A DNA stretch of 41,003 nt from Spirochaetaceae bacterium (GTDB lineage: Bacteria; Spirochaetota; Spirochaetia; DSM-2461): contig JARGFR010000009.1 in assembly GCA_029210985.1 (NCBI GenBank), positions 1-41,003 on the forward strand. The letters run 5' to 3'. A program made the position numbers and the translations under genes. Position 1 is the first letter of the stretch; each line of letters opens with the position of its first letter. This document shows, piece by piece, positions 26,246-34,060 of this stretch. A model generated the notes under the pieces. That model was given only the letters and a program-made list of their open reading frames with translations, had not been told where the DNA came from and did not search any database.

Positions 26246-26734
26246 ATGATCTATCTCATCAGCGGCAAGAAAAATCAGGGAAAAACAACGAAGCTCAAGG
26301 CACTTTTCCATGGGCGGGATAATGCCTTCGGATTCATCGCGGACAAAGTCTTTGATTGTGGACGTGTGACAAAATATGAACTGATCAATTTGAGAGACGG
26401 AGAAAAGCGGACCATCGCCCGTCTGGCAAGTATTCCCTTACCTAAGGATTGGAATCGCACGTTCAACCATGGACCGTTTCTCTTTTCGGAAGAGGCATTC
26501 GAATGGGCTGGGAAAATTTTCGATAATGCTGAGAAATCCGGCGGTACGGAATTTTTTCTGGATGAGCTCGGCAAGGTGGAATTAAAAGATCAGGGCCACG
26601 CCGAACTGATCAGGCGGGCCGTATCCTCCGGCATGGATCTGTACATCACCGTCAGAGATACGAATATCTCGGCGGCGGCGGAGAAGTTCGACTTAGATGA
26701 GTATCAGGTCATTGAGGTGGAACCGCGGGCATAG
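26246..26734 (+). CDS. THEP1-like P-loop nucleoside-triphosphatase
   Basis: 162-residue small P-loop NTPase. It starts MIYLISGKKNQGKTTK, with Walker A at residues 7-15, and has a Walker B-type FFLDELGKVEL near residue 100, the DE(I/L)GK(M/V)EL pattern of the THEP1/NTPase_1 family, which hydrolyses NTPs or phosphorylates nucleosides. The family's biological role is unclear. The start at 26246 begins directly at the P-loop strand, as in homologues; an in-frame ATG at 26183 would add 21 unlikely residues. It is alone between divergent efflux and convergent trpB2-like genes. Length and motifs make the family call good; substrate is unknown. Confidence 0.75.
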   Translation: MIYLISGKKNQGKTTKLKALFHGRDNAFGFIADKVFDCGRVTKYELINLRDGEKRTIARLASIPLPKDWNRTFNHGPFLFSEEAFEWAGKIFDNAEKSGGTEFFLDELGKVELKDQGHAELIRRAVSSGMDLYITVRDTNISAAAEKFDLDEYQVIEVEPRA

Positions 26735-26756
26735 AACACCCACGGTTCGTCAATCA

Positions 26757-28124
26757 CTAGACCACTTTCGGAAAACCCTTGATCCCGGCCAGAAATCCCT
26801 CAATTTCTTCCTGAGGCAGTTCATAATCTGAAAGTTCCCCGGCAAAAAAGGCTTGATATCCTTTGAGATCCATCAGCCCGTGACCGGAAAGATTAAAGAG
26901 AATCACCTTCTCCTTTCCTTCTTCCGTGGCCTTATTGGCCTCCTGAATGGCGGCCGCCACCGCATGACTTGTTTCCGGCGCAACAATCAGCCCCTCGGTC
27001 CGGGCAAATTGAACCGCCGCTTCGAAACACTCCATCTGATGAACGGCTCGAGGAGACATGAGTCCCTGGTCCACAGCGGCGGACACCAGTGGTGCCATAC
27101 CGTGGTATCGCAGGCCGCCGGCGTGAATCGGCGAGGGAATAAAATCATGTCCCAATGTGTGCATCACCATCAGGGGCGTCATGCCCGACTTGTCGCCGAT
27201 GTCATACGCGTAAGCCCCGCGGGTAATCGAGGGACAACTGAATGGCTCCACCGGGATGATATCCATTTCCGATCCGGCAATCTTATCGGCACAGAAAGGA
27301 AAAGCCAGGCCGGCGAAGTTGGAACCGCCGCCTGCGCAGCCGATCACCACATCGGGTGTCTTCTCCCCGAACTTGGCCAGCTGTGCCTTGGCCTCCTGAC
27401 CGATGACCGTCTGGTGGAGCAGAACGTGATTCAAGACGCTTCCCAATCCGTATTTCGTTTCTCCCGAAGGATCGGAAACCGCGGCCTCCACCGCTTCGGA
27501 AATGGCGATTCCTAGGGATCCGGGAGTATCCGGCATTTCAGCCAGTACGCGCCTGCCGGCTTCGGTGGTATCGGATGGACTGGGTATACATTCGGCTCCC
27601 CATGTTTCCATCATCACCTTCCGGTAAGGCTTCTGCTCGAAACTGACCCGTACCATGTAAACCTTGAGATCCAAACCGACTTGGGAGCAGGCGAATGCCA
27701 GAGCGCTTCCCCACTGACCGGCGCCGGTTTCGGTGGTCATGCGCTTCGTGCCAGCCTGCTTATTGTACCAGGCCTGAGCAATGGCGGAGTTCGGTTTATG
27801 ACTCCCTGCCGGACTCACCGATTCGTTTTTATAGTAAATACGTGCCGGGGTTCCCAAAGCCTTTTCCAGACTCTTGGCTCGGTGCAGAGGGCTGGGACGC
27901 CACTTGGCCAGAACTTCACGGATTCCGTCGGGGATATCCACCCAGCGGTCGGTGCACATTTCCTGTTCAATGAGATTCATGGGGAAAATGGGCGCCATCA
28001 TTTCCGGCGTCACCGGATTGCCGTCGGGCCCCAGATAAGGTTTCGGGGGTTTGGGAAGATCGGCGGCAAGATTGTACCACTGTTTGGGCATTTCTTCGGG
28101 ATCTAAGATCACTCTGGGGGACAC
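26757..28124 (-). CDS. TrpB2-like PLP-dependent tryptophan synthase beta chain
   Basis: 455-residue fold-type II PLP enzyme of the TrpB2 branch, which makes tryptophan from indole and serine or acts as a serine deaminase-like side enzyme. Seen: [25 protein letters not shown] (start of the PLP domain), PLP lysine Lys110 in GSHKPNSA (107-114), [14 protein letters not shown], phosphate loop [20 protein letters not shown], and [12 protein letters not shown] near the C-terminus. The N-terminal YNL...P..P.L region marks TrpB2 rather than TrpB1. The start is GTG 28122-28124, chosen because AAGGAG lies 7 nt upstream; an earlier in-frame GTG at 28170 lacks one. No trpA or other trp gene is nearby. Confidence 0.93.
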   Translation of the reverse strand: MSPRVILDPEEMPKQWYNLAADLPKPPKPYLGPDGNPVTPEMMAPIFPMNLIEQEMCTDRWVDIPDGIREVLAKWRPSPLHRAKSLEKALGTPARIYYKNESVSPAGSHKPNSAIAQAWYNKQAGTKRMTTETGAGQWGSALAFACSQVGLDLKVYMVRVSFEQKPYRKVMMETWGAECIPSPSDTTEAGRRVLAEMPDTPGSLGIAISEAVEAAVSDPSGETKYGLGSVLNHVLLHQTVIGQEAKAQLAKFGEKTPDVVIGCAGGGSNFAGLAFPFCADKIAGSEMDIIPVEPFSCPSITRGAYAYDIGDKSGMTPLMVMHTLGHDFIPSPIHAGGLRYHGMAPLVSAAVDQGLMSPRAVHQMECFEAAVQFARTEGLIVAPETSHAVAAAIQEANKATEEGKEKVILFNLSGHGLMDLKGYQAFFAGELSDYELPQEEIEGFLAGIKGFPKVV

Positions 28125-28175
28125 TGTGCTGCTCCTTGAGACATGAATGTTGCGGCGGCTTGAATGAGACACGCC

Positions 28176-28203
28176 GATATGTTTCTACATAAAGATACAT
28201 ATC
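28176..28203. promoter_or_regulatory. 7-bp inverted repeat over the trpB2-like promoter
   Basis: GATATGT (28176-28182) and ACATATC (28197-28203), 14 bp apart. The right arm covers the -10 and the left arm lies just downstream of the expected start, a position suited to a repressor. It does not resemble a trp operator that I know. Confidence 0.35.
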
Positions 28204-28224
28204 ATGACGACAACCGCCCGTCAA
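28196..28224 (-). promoter_or_regulatory. Candidate promoter of the trpB2-like gene
   Basis: Leftward TTGACG (complement of 28219-28224), exact 17-bp spacer, then TATGTA (complement of 28196-28201) preceded by TGA, an extended -10. Transcription would begin near 28189, about 65 nt before the GTG start. It lies just upstream of the iron-ADH stop (28253), so this gene can be expressed apart from the ADH. Confidence 0.5.
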
Positions 28225-28252
28225 CAACAATTTATCGGACAATCCCGATTGA

Positions 28253-29422
28253 CTATCCCTTGGCCGCTAATTTATAGATGGCGATGACATCATTTTTGTC
28301 AAGTTTTCTAAATCCGCCCAGAGAACCGTTGCGCGTGGCTTTCTCCGCCATGATGTCATACCGGTCGTCGGTGATGCCGAGTTCCTTCAAGCTGGTGGGC
28401 ATTCCAAGGGATCGATAAAACTCTTTGTGGCGAAGAATGGCTTCCAGGGCCGCCGCTTTTTCCTCTCCCGCGGTGTAGTCCACATCCCAGACACGGACGG
28501 CGAACTGGACGAAGCGCTGAATGTTCGTCTCATGAACGTAGGTCATCCAAGCAGGGAACACCACCGCCAAGCCCGCACCGTGAGCGACATCATACTGAGC
28601 CGACAACTCGTGCTCGATGTTGTGGCTGGCCCAATCATGTTCACGACCGACGCCGAGAATGTTGTTGTGCGCGATGGTTCCCGCCCACATAATCGCCGCC
28701 CTTGCCTCATAGTCTTCCGGATCGGCCAAGGCCTTGGGTGCCGCCTTGATGACCGACCGGATCACCGACTCGCAGAGACGGTCCGTGACGTCGACGGCTT
28801 CGGTGTTGGTGAAATAGCGTTCCATCACATGGGAAATCATGTCCACAGCGCCGACGGCGGTCTGGTAGGGGGGCAAAGTGTAGGAAAGTTCTGGATTGAG
28901 AAGGGCGAATTTCGGACGGATGAGATCCGAACCGCAGTCGAATTTCGATTGGGTATCCATGTCGGTCACCACCGAGCCGTCACTTCCCTCGCTTCCGGCG
29001 GCGGGAAGAGTCAAAATGACGCCGATGGGGAGTGCTTGTTCTATGACGGCCTTCCTCGTATAGAAATCCCAGACATCGCCCTCATAAGGAACGCCGACCG
29101 CGATACCCTTGCCCGAATCGATGACACTTCCGCCGCCGACGGCAAGGATTCCTGTGACGCCCTCGGCACGGCAGAGCTCGATACCCTCCCGGACGGTGGA
29201 CAAGGCGGGATTCGGCTTGACACCGCCGAGTTCCGTAAAATCGACGCCGGCCTCTTTCAACGAAGTTTTCACCCTGTCATACAGACCGGACTTCTTGATG
29301 CTTCCTCCACCGTAATGAAGGAGAATTTTGGTTCCAAGTGTTTTGGCCTGATCGACCAGGGCCTTTTCGGCGTCTCGGCCGAATATGAATCGAGTGGGAC
29401 TGACAAATTCGAAATTGAGCAT
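28253..29422 (-). CDS. Iron-containing alcohol dehydrogenase (BDH/YqhD type)
   Basis: 389-residue NAD(P)-dependent alcohol/aldehyde oxidoreductase of the type III (iron-activated) family, closest in pattern to butanol dehydrogenase/YqhD. Seen: N-terminal F.SPT.FIFG, GGGSVIDSGKGIAVG (about 96-110, cofactor loop), PAAGSEGSDGSVVT, metal region with GAVDMISHVMERYF (one Asp and one His ligand) and GREHDWASHNIEHELSA (two further His ligands), then HGAGLAVVFPAWM. Cytoplasmic. Start ATG with AGGAGG 5 nt upstream. It lies 88 bp after kbl on the same strand, so it may be co-transcribed. A role with short aldehydes such as those near threonine or fermentation metabolism is possible, but the substrate is not readable. 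Confidence 0.94.
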   Translation of the reverse strand: MLNFEFVSPTRFIFGRDAEKALVDQAKTLGTKILLHYGGGSIKKSGLYDRVKTSLKEAGVDFTELGGVKPNPALSTVREGIELCRAEGVTGILAVGGGSVIDSGKGIAVGVPYEGDVWDFYTRKAVIEQALPIGVILTLPAAGSEGSDGSVVTDMDTQSKFDCGSDLIRPKFALLNPELSYTLPPYQTAVGAVDMISHVMERYFTNTEAVDVTDRLCESVIRSVIKAAPKALADPEDYEARAAIMWAGTIAHNNILGVGREHDWASHNIEHELSAQYDVAHGAGLAVVFPAWMTYVHETNIQRFVQFAVRVWDVDYTAGEEKAAALEAILRHKEFYRSLGMPTSLKELGITDDRYDIMAEKATRNGSLGGFRKLDKNDVIAIYKLAAKG

Positions 29423-29510
29423 GAGTTCCTCCTAGGGGTGCCGCAGATGCGGTATTTCATGATCGAACAATTTGCCGTTCTCGTACAGACGGCTTACCCC
29501 CTGCCGATGG

Positions 29511-30710
29511 TTAAATCAGTCCCAGCTCCCGTCCGACGGCGGAAAATGCGTCCAAAGCTTTCTCGATATCCCCTTTTGTGAGTGCCGCCGAGGATTGAAC
29601 TCGGATGCGTGCAGTTCCCTCCGGTACAACGGGAAAACCGAACCCCGTCACGAAAACACCTCTGTCCAGGAGTTTCGCGCTCATATCGATGGCGAATGAC
29701 GTCTGACCCACGATGATGGGTATGATGCCGCTTTCGCCCTCCAGGGGATTGAATCCCATGGATTTCAGTCCGTTGCGCAGGGTGTGTGTGTTCTCCCTCA
29801 GCCGGGCAAGGAGTGCGGCATCCCCCCGCAGCAGCCTGACGGCCTCGAGTGCACCGGCCGCCACCGACGCGGGCAGGGCATTGGAGAAAATCTGAGGCCG
29901 GGACGACTGGATGAGGGCGTCCACCACAGCCCTGCTGGAGGCGACATACCCTCCGGCGGCTCCGCCCAGGGCTTTCCCCAAGGTGCCGGTGATGATGTCG
30001 ATCTGTCCCTCAAGACCGTAATGCTCCGGAGTGCCCCGGCCGTGGGGGCCAAGAACTCCGGTGGCGTGAGAGTCGTCCACCATCACGGCCGCCCCGAAAC
30101 GCCCGGCGATTTCCAAGATATCGGGGAGTCGGGCCAAGTCGCCCTCCATGCTGAAAACGCCGTCGGTTATCACCAGGATGCTGCCGCCCTCACCTTTAAT
30201 CTTCCGGGCTTCGGTGAGTTTGGATTCCAGATTTTTCATGTCCGAATGTTTGTAGATGCGCCGTTCGGCTTTGGATAGACGGATTCCGTCGATAATGCTC
30301 GCGTGATTGAGTTCATCGGAGACGATGACGTCCCCTTGAGACGCCAGAAGGGGAATCGCTCCGGTATTGGCACTCCAGCAGGAAACATATGAGAGGGCGG
30401 CCTCGGTTCCGGATAAATCGGCAAGGGCCTTTTCGAGCTCACGGTGGATGGTGAATGTGCCGCAAATGAATCGGACACTGGCGGTTCCGGCTCCGTACAT
30501 ATCCAGGCCCGCCTTGGAAGCGGCCACCACATCGGGATGATTCGCGAGCCCCAGATAGTTATTCGAAGAGAGAATCACCACTTCGCCGCGATTCTCCATC
30601 CGGGTCCGGGCGGACATCGGACCCTCCAAGTGCCGGAGGGTCTTCCAGGTGCCGTTTTCCACCATCGCTGTATTCGAATCCGACCATTTGGCATGAAATT
30701 CGGCGTTCAT
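29511..30710 (-). CDS. kbl: 2-amino-3-ketobutyrate CoA ligase (glycine C-acetyltransferase)
   Basis: PLP enzyme of the alpha-oxoamine synthase family that cleaves 2-amino-3-oxobutyrate with CoA into glycine and acetyl-CoA, the second step of threonine breakdown. 399 aa. Seen: SSNNYLGLANHPDV (48-61), GAGTASVRFICGTFTIHRELE (parts around 74-92), DELNHASIIDG (132-142), DDSHATGVLGPHGRGT (212-227) and PLP Lys246 in TGTLGKALGG. GTASVRFICGT favours Kbl over AONS/BioF or ALAS, and the divergent tdh gene settles it. Start ATG with AAGGATGG ~5 nt upstream. Its promoter region carries an 11-bp inverted repeat shared with the divergent regulator/tdh unit. Confidence 0.95.
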   Translation of the reverse strand: MNAEFHAKWSDSNTAMVENGTWKTLRHLEGPMSARTRMENRGEVVILSSNNYLGLANHPDVVAASKAGLDMYGAGTASVRFICGTFTIHRELEKALADLSGTEAALSYVSCWSANTGAIPLLASQGDVIVSDELNHASIIDGIRLSKAERRIYKHSDMKNLESKLTEARKIKGEGGSILVITDGVFSMEGDLARLPDILEIAGRFGAAVMVDDSHATGVLGPHGRGTPEHYGLEGQIDIITGTLGKALGGAAGGYVASSRAVVDALIQSSRPQIFSNALPASVAAGALEAVRLLRGDAALLARLRENTHTLRNGLKSMGFNPLEGESGIIPIIVGQTSFAIDMSAKLLDRGVFVTGFGFPVVPEGTARIRVQSSAALTKGDIEKALDAFSAVGRELGLI

Positions 30711-30728
30711 AGAACCATCCTTCTTCTT

Positions 30729-30768
30729 GCGTTCGATATAATGGAATTGTATTCTTGATATCGAACGC
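30729..30768. promoter_or_regulatory. Perfect 11-bp inverted repeat, candidate kbl/tdh operator
   Basis: GCGTTCGATAT (30729-30739) and its exact complement ATATCGAACGC (30758-30768), spacer 18 bp, arm centres 29 bp apart (nearly three helical turns). It lies between divergent kbl and the XRE-cupin regulator. One arm fills the spacer of the kbl promoter and the other covers its start point. Most likely the site of the adjacent regulator. Confidence 0.6.
30737..30742 (+). promoter_or_regulatory. TATAAT -10 candidate for the regulator-tdh unit
   Basis: Consensus TATAAT overlapping the left arm of the inverted repeat, giving a leader of about 55 nt to the regulator ATG at 30805. No good -35 lies 16-18 bp upstream, so it may need activation. 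Confidence 0.35.
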
Positions 30769-30774
30769 GTGCAA
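30746..30774 (-). promoter_or_regulatory. Candidate kbl promoter
   Basis: Leftward TTGCAC (complement of 30769-30774), exact 17-bp spacer, TACAAT (complement of 30746-30751). Start predicted near 30739, about 29 nt before the kbl ATG. The spacer is almost entirely one arm of the inverted repeat plus six bases. Confidence 0.55.
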
Positions 30775-30804
30775 GATGGCGGAGAGCGCCGTCAGGAGGT
30801 CAGA

Positions 30805-31386
30805 ATGCCGAAAAAACAGCCCCCGGCGGTTGGGTCCCGAATAAAATCCATCCGTAAAGAACATGGACTCACCCTCGAAGAACTTTCGCTGAAGTGCGGT
30901 GTGTCCAAATCGATGCTGAGCCAGATAGAAACCGAATCGGTAAATCCCACCATCGCGACAGTGTGGAAGATTGCCAGCGGCCTGAACCTCGAGTTCCGCG
31001 CCCTGCTCGAGGGCAAAGAAGAGCCGTCGGGTGCCCTGCATCTCACCCGGCGATCCGAGGCCACAGTTCTGGATTTGGCCGACGGTTCTGTGCATCTGTC
31101 TGTACTCTCTCCCTTGGAGATGGTAAACGACCTGGAAATGTACATTCTGAGAATGGATGCCGGAGCGATTCTGGACTCCAAGCCGCACAGTCCGGGAAGC
31201 GAAGAATATTTGACTGTCCTGGAAGGAAACCTCGAGGTGACCGCCGGGGCCAATTCGGAAAATCTGGGCCCCGAGGATTGCGTCATCTATGCCGCCGATG
31301 TCCCTCACTCAATTAAGGCCGTCGGGTCCAATCCGGCCAGGGCTCATCTGACAGTCAGATTTAAACAAATGGGGGGCCGACAGTGA
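30805..31386 (+). CDS. XRE-family regulator with C-terminal cupin domain
   Basis: 193-residue transcription factor. Residues ~8-65 are a Cro/CI-type HTH (IKSIRKEHGLTLEELSLKCG, then VSKSMLSQIETESVNPTIATVWKIA in two pieces). Residues ~95-190 are a cupin barrel (LEMYILRMDAGAILDSKPHS, then PGSEEYLTVLEGNLEVTAG and VPHSIKAVG), the small-molecule sensor in PuuR/HipB-cupin type regulators. ATG 30805 is preferred to an upstream GTG (30769) because AGGAGG lies 5 nt before it. The TGA overlaps the tdh GTG (31383-31386). Location between kbl and tdh with a perfect inverted repeat upstream argues it controls threonine/glycine interconversion and itself. Confidence 0.93.
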   Translation: MPKKQPPAVGSRIKSIRKEHGLTLEELSLKCGVSKSMLSQIETESVNPTIATVWKIASGLNLEFRALLEGKEEPSGALHLTRRSEATVLDLADGSVHLSVLSPLEMVNDLEMYILRMDAGAILDSKPHSPGSEEYLTVLEGNLEVTAGANSENLGPEDCVIYAADVPHSIKAVGSNPARAHLTVRFKQMGGRQ

Positions 31387-32333
31387 CGGATCGCGTCCTT
31401 GTCACCGGATCGTACGGACAGATCGGTACCGAGCTCATCCTCAGGCTCCGGGGAATCTACGGCACCTCCAACGTCATCGCCACAGACATCACACCGGCGC
31501 CGGAAATCATCGAATCCGGCGGCCCGGCACGGTATCTGGATGTCACCGATCCCCGACAGGTGACGGCTCTCGTGGTGGAAAATAAAATCACCCATATTTT
31601 CCATCTGGCGGCCATACTGTCGGGCAACGGGGAATTGAACCCGCAGAAATGCTGGGATGTGAATATGAACGGTCTCTACAACATCCTCGAGACCGCCAGA
31701 ACCTGGAAAGTCAAACAGGTCATCACCCCCAGCTCCATCGCCGCCTTCGGTCCGGACACACCCAAGGAACACACACCCATCGACACGATCCTGCGGCCCA
31801 CCACGATGTACGGCATCACCAAAGTCGCGGGAGAACTTCTCAATGAGTACTACAACCAGAAGTACGGCGTTGATGCCAGAAGCCTGCGGTTTCCGGGTAT
31901 TGTTTCCCACGAAACCGAGCCCGGCGGCGGCACCACCGATTACGCGGTGGACATGTATGTAAAAGCCGTCGAGGGCGCACCCTATGCCTGCTTCGTCACT
32001 GAAAACACCACCCTTCCCTTCCTCTACATGCCCGACGCCCTGGACGCCCTGCTGGAATTGGCCGAAGTCGAAGAGTCACGCCTGATTCACCGCACCTTCA
32101 ATATCACCGGATTCAGCGCTTCCGCCGCCGATATCGCCGGGGCTGTGAAAGCCCGCATACCCGATTTCCAATGCACATTCGAACCGGATTTCCGGCAGAT
32201 TATCGCCGAATCCTGGCCGAGGAGCATCGACGATCGGGATGCCCGGGAAGAGTGGGGATGGAAACCCTCCTTCGATCTGAACACCATGAGCGATGATATG
32301 ATTGCCAAATTGCGGGGAAAAATCGGCGGGTGA
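31383..32333 (+). CDS. tdh: L-threonine 3-dehydrogenase, extended-SDR (epimerase-like) type
   Basis: 316-residue NAD-dependent enzyme oxidising threonine to 2-amino-3-oxobutyrate, the substrate of Kbl. This is the NAD-epimerase-like form, not the zinc medium-chain form. Seen: GSYGQIG (9-15), DVTDP (53-57), FHLAAILSGNGE (73-84), Ser in TPSSIAAFGP (115-124), catalytic Tyr143 and Lys147 in YGITK, then RSLRFPGIVS and PGGGTTDYAVDMY, which are specific to this family. Start is GTG 31383, overlapping the regulator stop, so translation is coupled. Its end is convergent with sbcB. It completes a Tdh-Kbl pathway split across a divergent promoter. Confidence 0.95.
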   Translation: MTDRVLVTGSYGQIGTELILRLRGIYGTSNVIATDITPAPEIIESGGPARYLDVTDPRQVTALVVENKITHIFHLAAILSGNGELNPQKCWDVNMNGLYNILETARTWKVKQVITPSSIAAFGPDTPKEHTPIDTILRPTTMYGITKVAGELLNEYYNQKYGVDARSLRFPGIVSHETEPGGGTTDYAVDMYVKAVEGAPYACFVTENTTLPFLYMPDALDALLELAEVEESRLIHRTFNITGFSASAADIAGAVKARIPDFQCTFEPDFRQIIAESWPRSIDDRDAREEWGWKPSFDLNTMSDDMIAKLRGKIGG

Positions 32334-32352
32334 TTCTGTGTATCGGGTTCGA

Positions 32353-32407
32353 CGGCCGTTTGACCGGGGGCTACCACCTCGAGCCGGACTCACCGGCCGT
32401 TTGACCG
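32353..32407. repeat. 14-bp direct repeat at the tdh/sbcB junction
   Basis: CGGCCGTTTGACCG occurs at 32353-32366 and 32394-32407, 41 bp apart. The first copy lies between the two convergent stops and the second codes for part of the sbcB C-terminus. The CGGCCG cores can pair with one another. No T tract, so it is not an obvious terminator. Confidence 0.4.
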
Positions 32408-33897
32408 TTACCCGGTGCATCCCGCCCAAGCGGCGCGGCGCCGGGGTTAGGATTCTGAGAAAGTATTTCGGCTTCCAGCTGATCTCCGTATTCCTCCAGA
32501 GCCTTGATAACCGGCTTCTTTTCGGCTTCCAGCTCCTCGCTCTCCCGCCAGGCGGCGAGTCTCTTCCGGTATTCACCCAGATCCGAAGCCTCGGGTATGG
32601 GCGGGAAGAGAATCCTGGATGCACAGAAGCTCTTCCAGCGCCGTCGGCCTTCTTCGTCCAGCACCTCCGGGTAATTCCGACCGATATACCGCCGGAGCAT
32701 CTCGGGAATCCTGGCATCCTTCACCTGTGGCTTGAGTCGGGTCAGATTCTCAGGTGAACTCAAACGAACCTCATCCAGAAAAACCTTGTCTTCGTCCGGA
32801 AAAAATCTGTCGTAAATCTGGAGATCCGGGTCGTCCATGCTTCCCCAATCAGGTTTTTCCGAGAACACCCGGCGCAGCTTGCCGACCAGATTCGCGTCCC
32901 TGCGCAGCCTCTCCCAACGTTCCATCGCGGCAGGGACATCAATCCCCAGACGACCGGCGGCTTCATCGGAGAGAACACTCCGAGGCGCCAGGAAGGGGGC
33001 CTTATTCATCACGATGCTCTTGAGTGGAATACGTTCCACACCCTCGGCCGCCAGCTCGGCCGCAGGAGTGAAGAGCCTGCGGCGGATCTCGTCCTCCGGC
33101 AGGGAAAACAGCGGTTCGGGGTCCCCGCGGAGATCGAAGGCATGAACGATATTGCGCCGCTCAGGGTCGGTCACCAAGGGGCAGACCAGAGTCGTATTGC
33201 CCTGTGCGCTGTAGTGAATCGACGAGGTATGGACCACCGGTGTGCGGTCGGCCAGATCTATCATAGTCCTGGCTTTGTCCTTGGTTCGGTGACGAAAAGC
33301 CCACTCAAATAGCTTCGGCTGTTTTTCATGGATCAGTCTGGCCACGGCGATGGTGGCGTAAACGTCCGAGAGTGCATCGTGAGCATGTTCATGGGACAGA
33401 TGATTGGCCTGTGTCAGGAGTCCGAGTTTCACCGTCGGATTGCCGTCTTCGGTGAGGGGCCAATTGATTCCCTCGGGCCTCAGATCCCGGGCCGCGCGGG
33501 CCAGATCCAGAATGTCCCATCGGGAATTGCCGTCGGCCCACTCCCGCTTATAGGGATCATGAAAATTGCGATAGTACAGGTTTCGGATGAACTCATCGTC
33601 GAAGGCAATGGTGTTGTACCCCAATGCGCAGGTTCCCGGCCTGGAGAGATGGGCGTCGATGCCCCGAACCAGTTCCGCTTCGCACAAACCCTTGGAGTTG
33701 ACTTCCTGGGGCGTGATTCCGGTAATCAGACATGCCAGTGGATCAGGCAGATAATCCGGACTCAGTTTTCCATAGAGCACCACCGGATCTTCCATCGGAA
33801 CAAAATGATCGTCGGTGCGAATCGCGGCAAATTGGGCGATGCGATCGTAACGGGGGTTGCGTCCGAAAGTTTCCAGGTCGTACCAGAGCAAAGTCAT
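32371..33897 (-). CDS. sbcB: Exodeoxyribonuclease I
   Basis: 508-residue 3'-5' single-strand DNA exonuclease used in recombination and mismatch repair. N-terminal DEDDh nuclease domain: Asp7 and Glu9 in WYDLETFG, LGYNTIAFDDEFIRNLYYRN (one half shown; Asp in the second Exo motif), and HEHAHDALSDVYATIAVARL with the third motif His-x4-Asp. The SH3-like and C-terminal ExoI domains follow (IHYSAQGNTTLVCPLVTD, RSVLSDEAAGRLGID, DPDLQIYDRFFPDEDK, RYIGRNYPE). Length is close to the E. coli enzyme. The start ATG 33895-33897 puts WYDLETFG at the very N-terminus, as expected; the longer open frame upstream is not coding. No Shine-Dalgarno of note. This family is best known from gammaproteobacteria. Confidence 0.92.
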   Translation of the reverse strand: MTLLWYDLETFGRNPRYDRIAQFAAIRTDDHFVPMEDPVVLYGKLSPDYLPDPLACLITGITPQEVNSKGLCEAELVRGIDAHLSRPGTCALGYNTIAFDDEFIRNLYYRNFHDPYKREWADGNSRWDILDLARAARDLRPEGINWPLTEDGNPTVKLGLLTQANHLSHEHAHDALSDVYATIAVARLIHEKQPKLFEWAFRHRTKDKARTMIDLADRTPVVHTSSIHYSAQGNTTLVCPLVTDPERRNIVHAFDLRGDPEPLFSLPEDEIRRRLFTPAAELAAEGVERIPLKSIVMNKAPFLAPRSVLSDEAAGRLGIDVPAAMERWERLRRDANLVGKLRRVFSEKPDWGSMDDPDLQIYDRFFPDEDKVFLDEVRLSSPENLTRLKPQVKDARIPEMLRRYIGRNYPEVLDEEGRRRWKSFCASRILFPPIPEASDLGEYRKRLAAWRESEELEAEKKPVIKALEEYGDQLEAEILSQNPNPGAAPLGRDAPGNGQTAGESGSRW

Positions 33898-33941
33898 GGT
33901 CAATCTTAACTCGGGACAGAGAACGGGGGTAGTGCTCCGAT

Positions 33942-33991
33942 GATGACGGCCGGGACGACGGACCCGGCCCTCCCGATGACGGCCGGGACGA
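33942..33991. repeat. 17-bp direct repeat with competing hairpins
   Basis: GATGACGGCCGGGACGA at 33942-33958 and 33975-33991 (period 33). GGCCGGG in each copy can pair with the single CCCGGCC at 33963-33969, giving two mutually exclusive 7-bp stems. It lies in the 163-bp gap upstream of both sbcB (leftward) and the TauE/SafE gene (rightward). Confidence 0.5.
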
Positions 33992-34047
33992 TAGACTTGG
34001 TATGACCAGAGGGCTCCCAGGGCTGTCTGAGGCATAGTCGGCCGTGC

Positions 34048-34055
34048 TATAAGAT
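34048..34055 (+). promoter_or_regulatory. TATAAGAT box just before the permease ATG
   Basis: TATAAG (34048-34053), or TAAGAT (34050-34055) in the alternative register, lies five to seven bases before ATG 34061, with no Shine-Dalgarno sequence. Same arrangement as before yqeC and the THEP1-like gene; suggests a leaderless transcript. No -35 recognised. Confidence 0.35.
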
Positions 34056-34060
34056 TGGCC

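Noticed and set aside
29423-29510. Small hairpins between kbl and the iron-ADH gene as a terminator
   Set aside because: Stems of only four to five pairs with long loops and no T tract.
28427-29581. 384-codon open frame on the plus strand over the iron alcohol dehydrogenase
   Set aside because: Antisense shadow: low-complexity translation, no Shine-Dalgarno, and it crosses the ADH and kbl coding ends.
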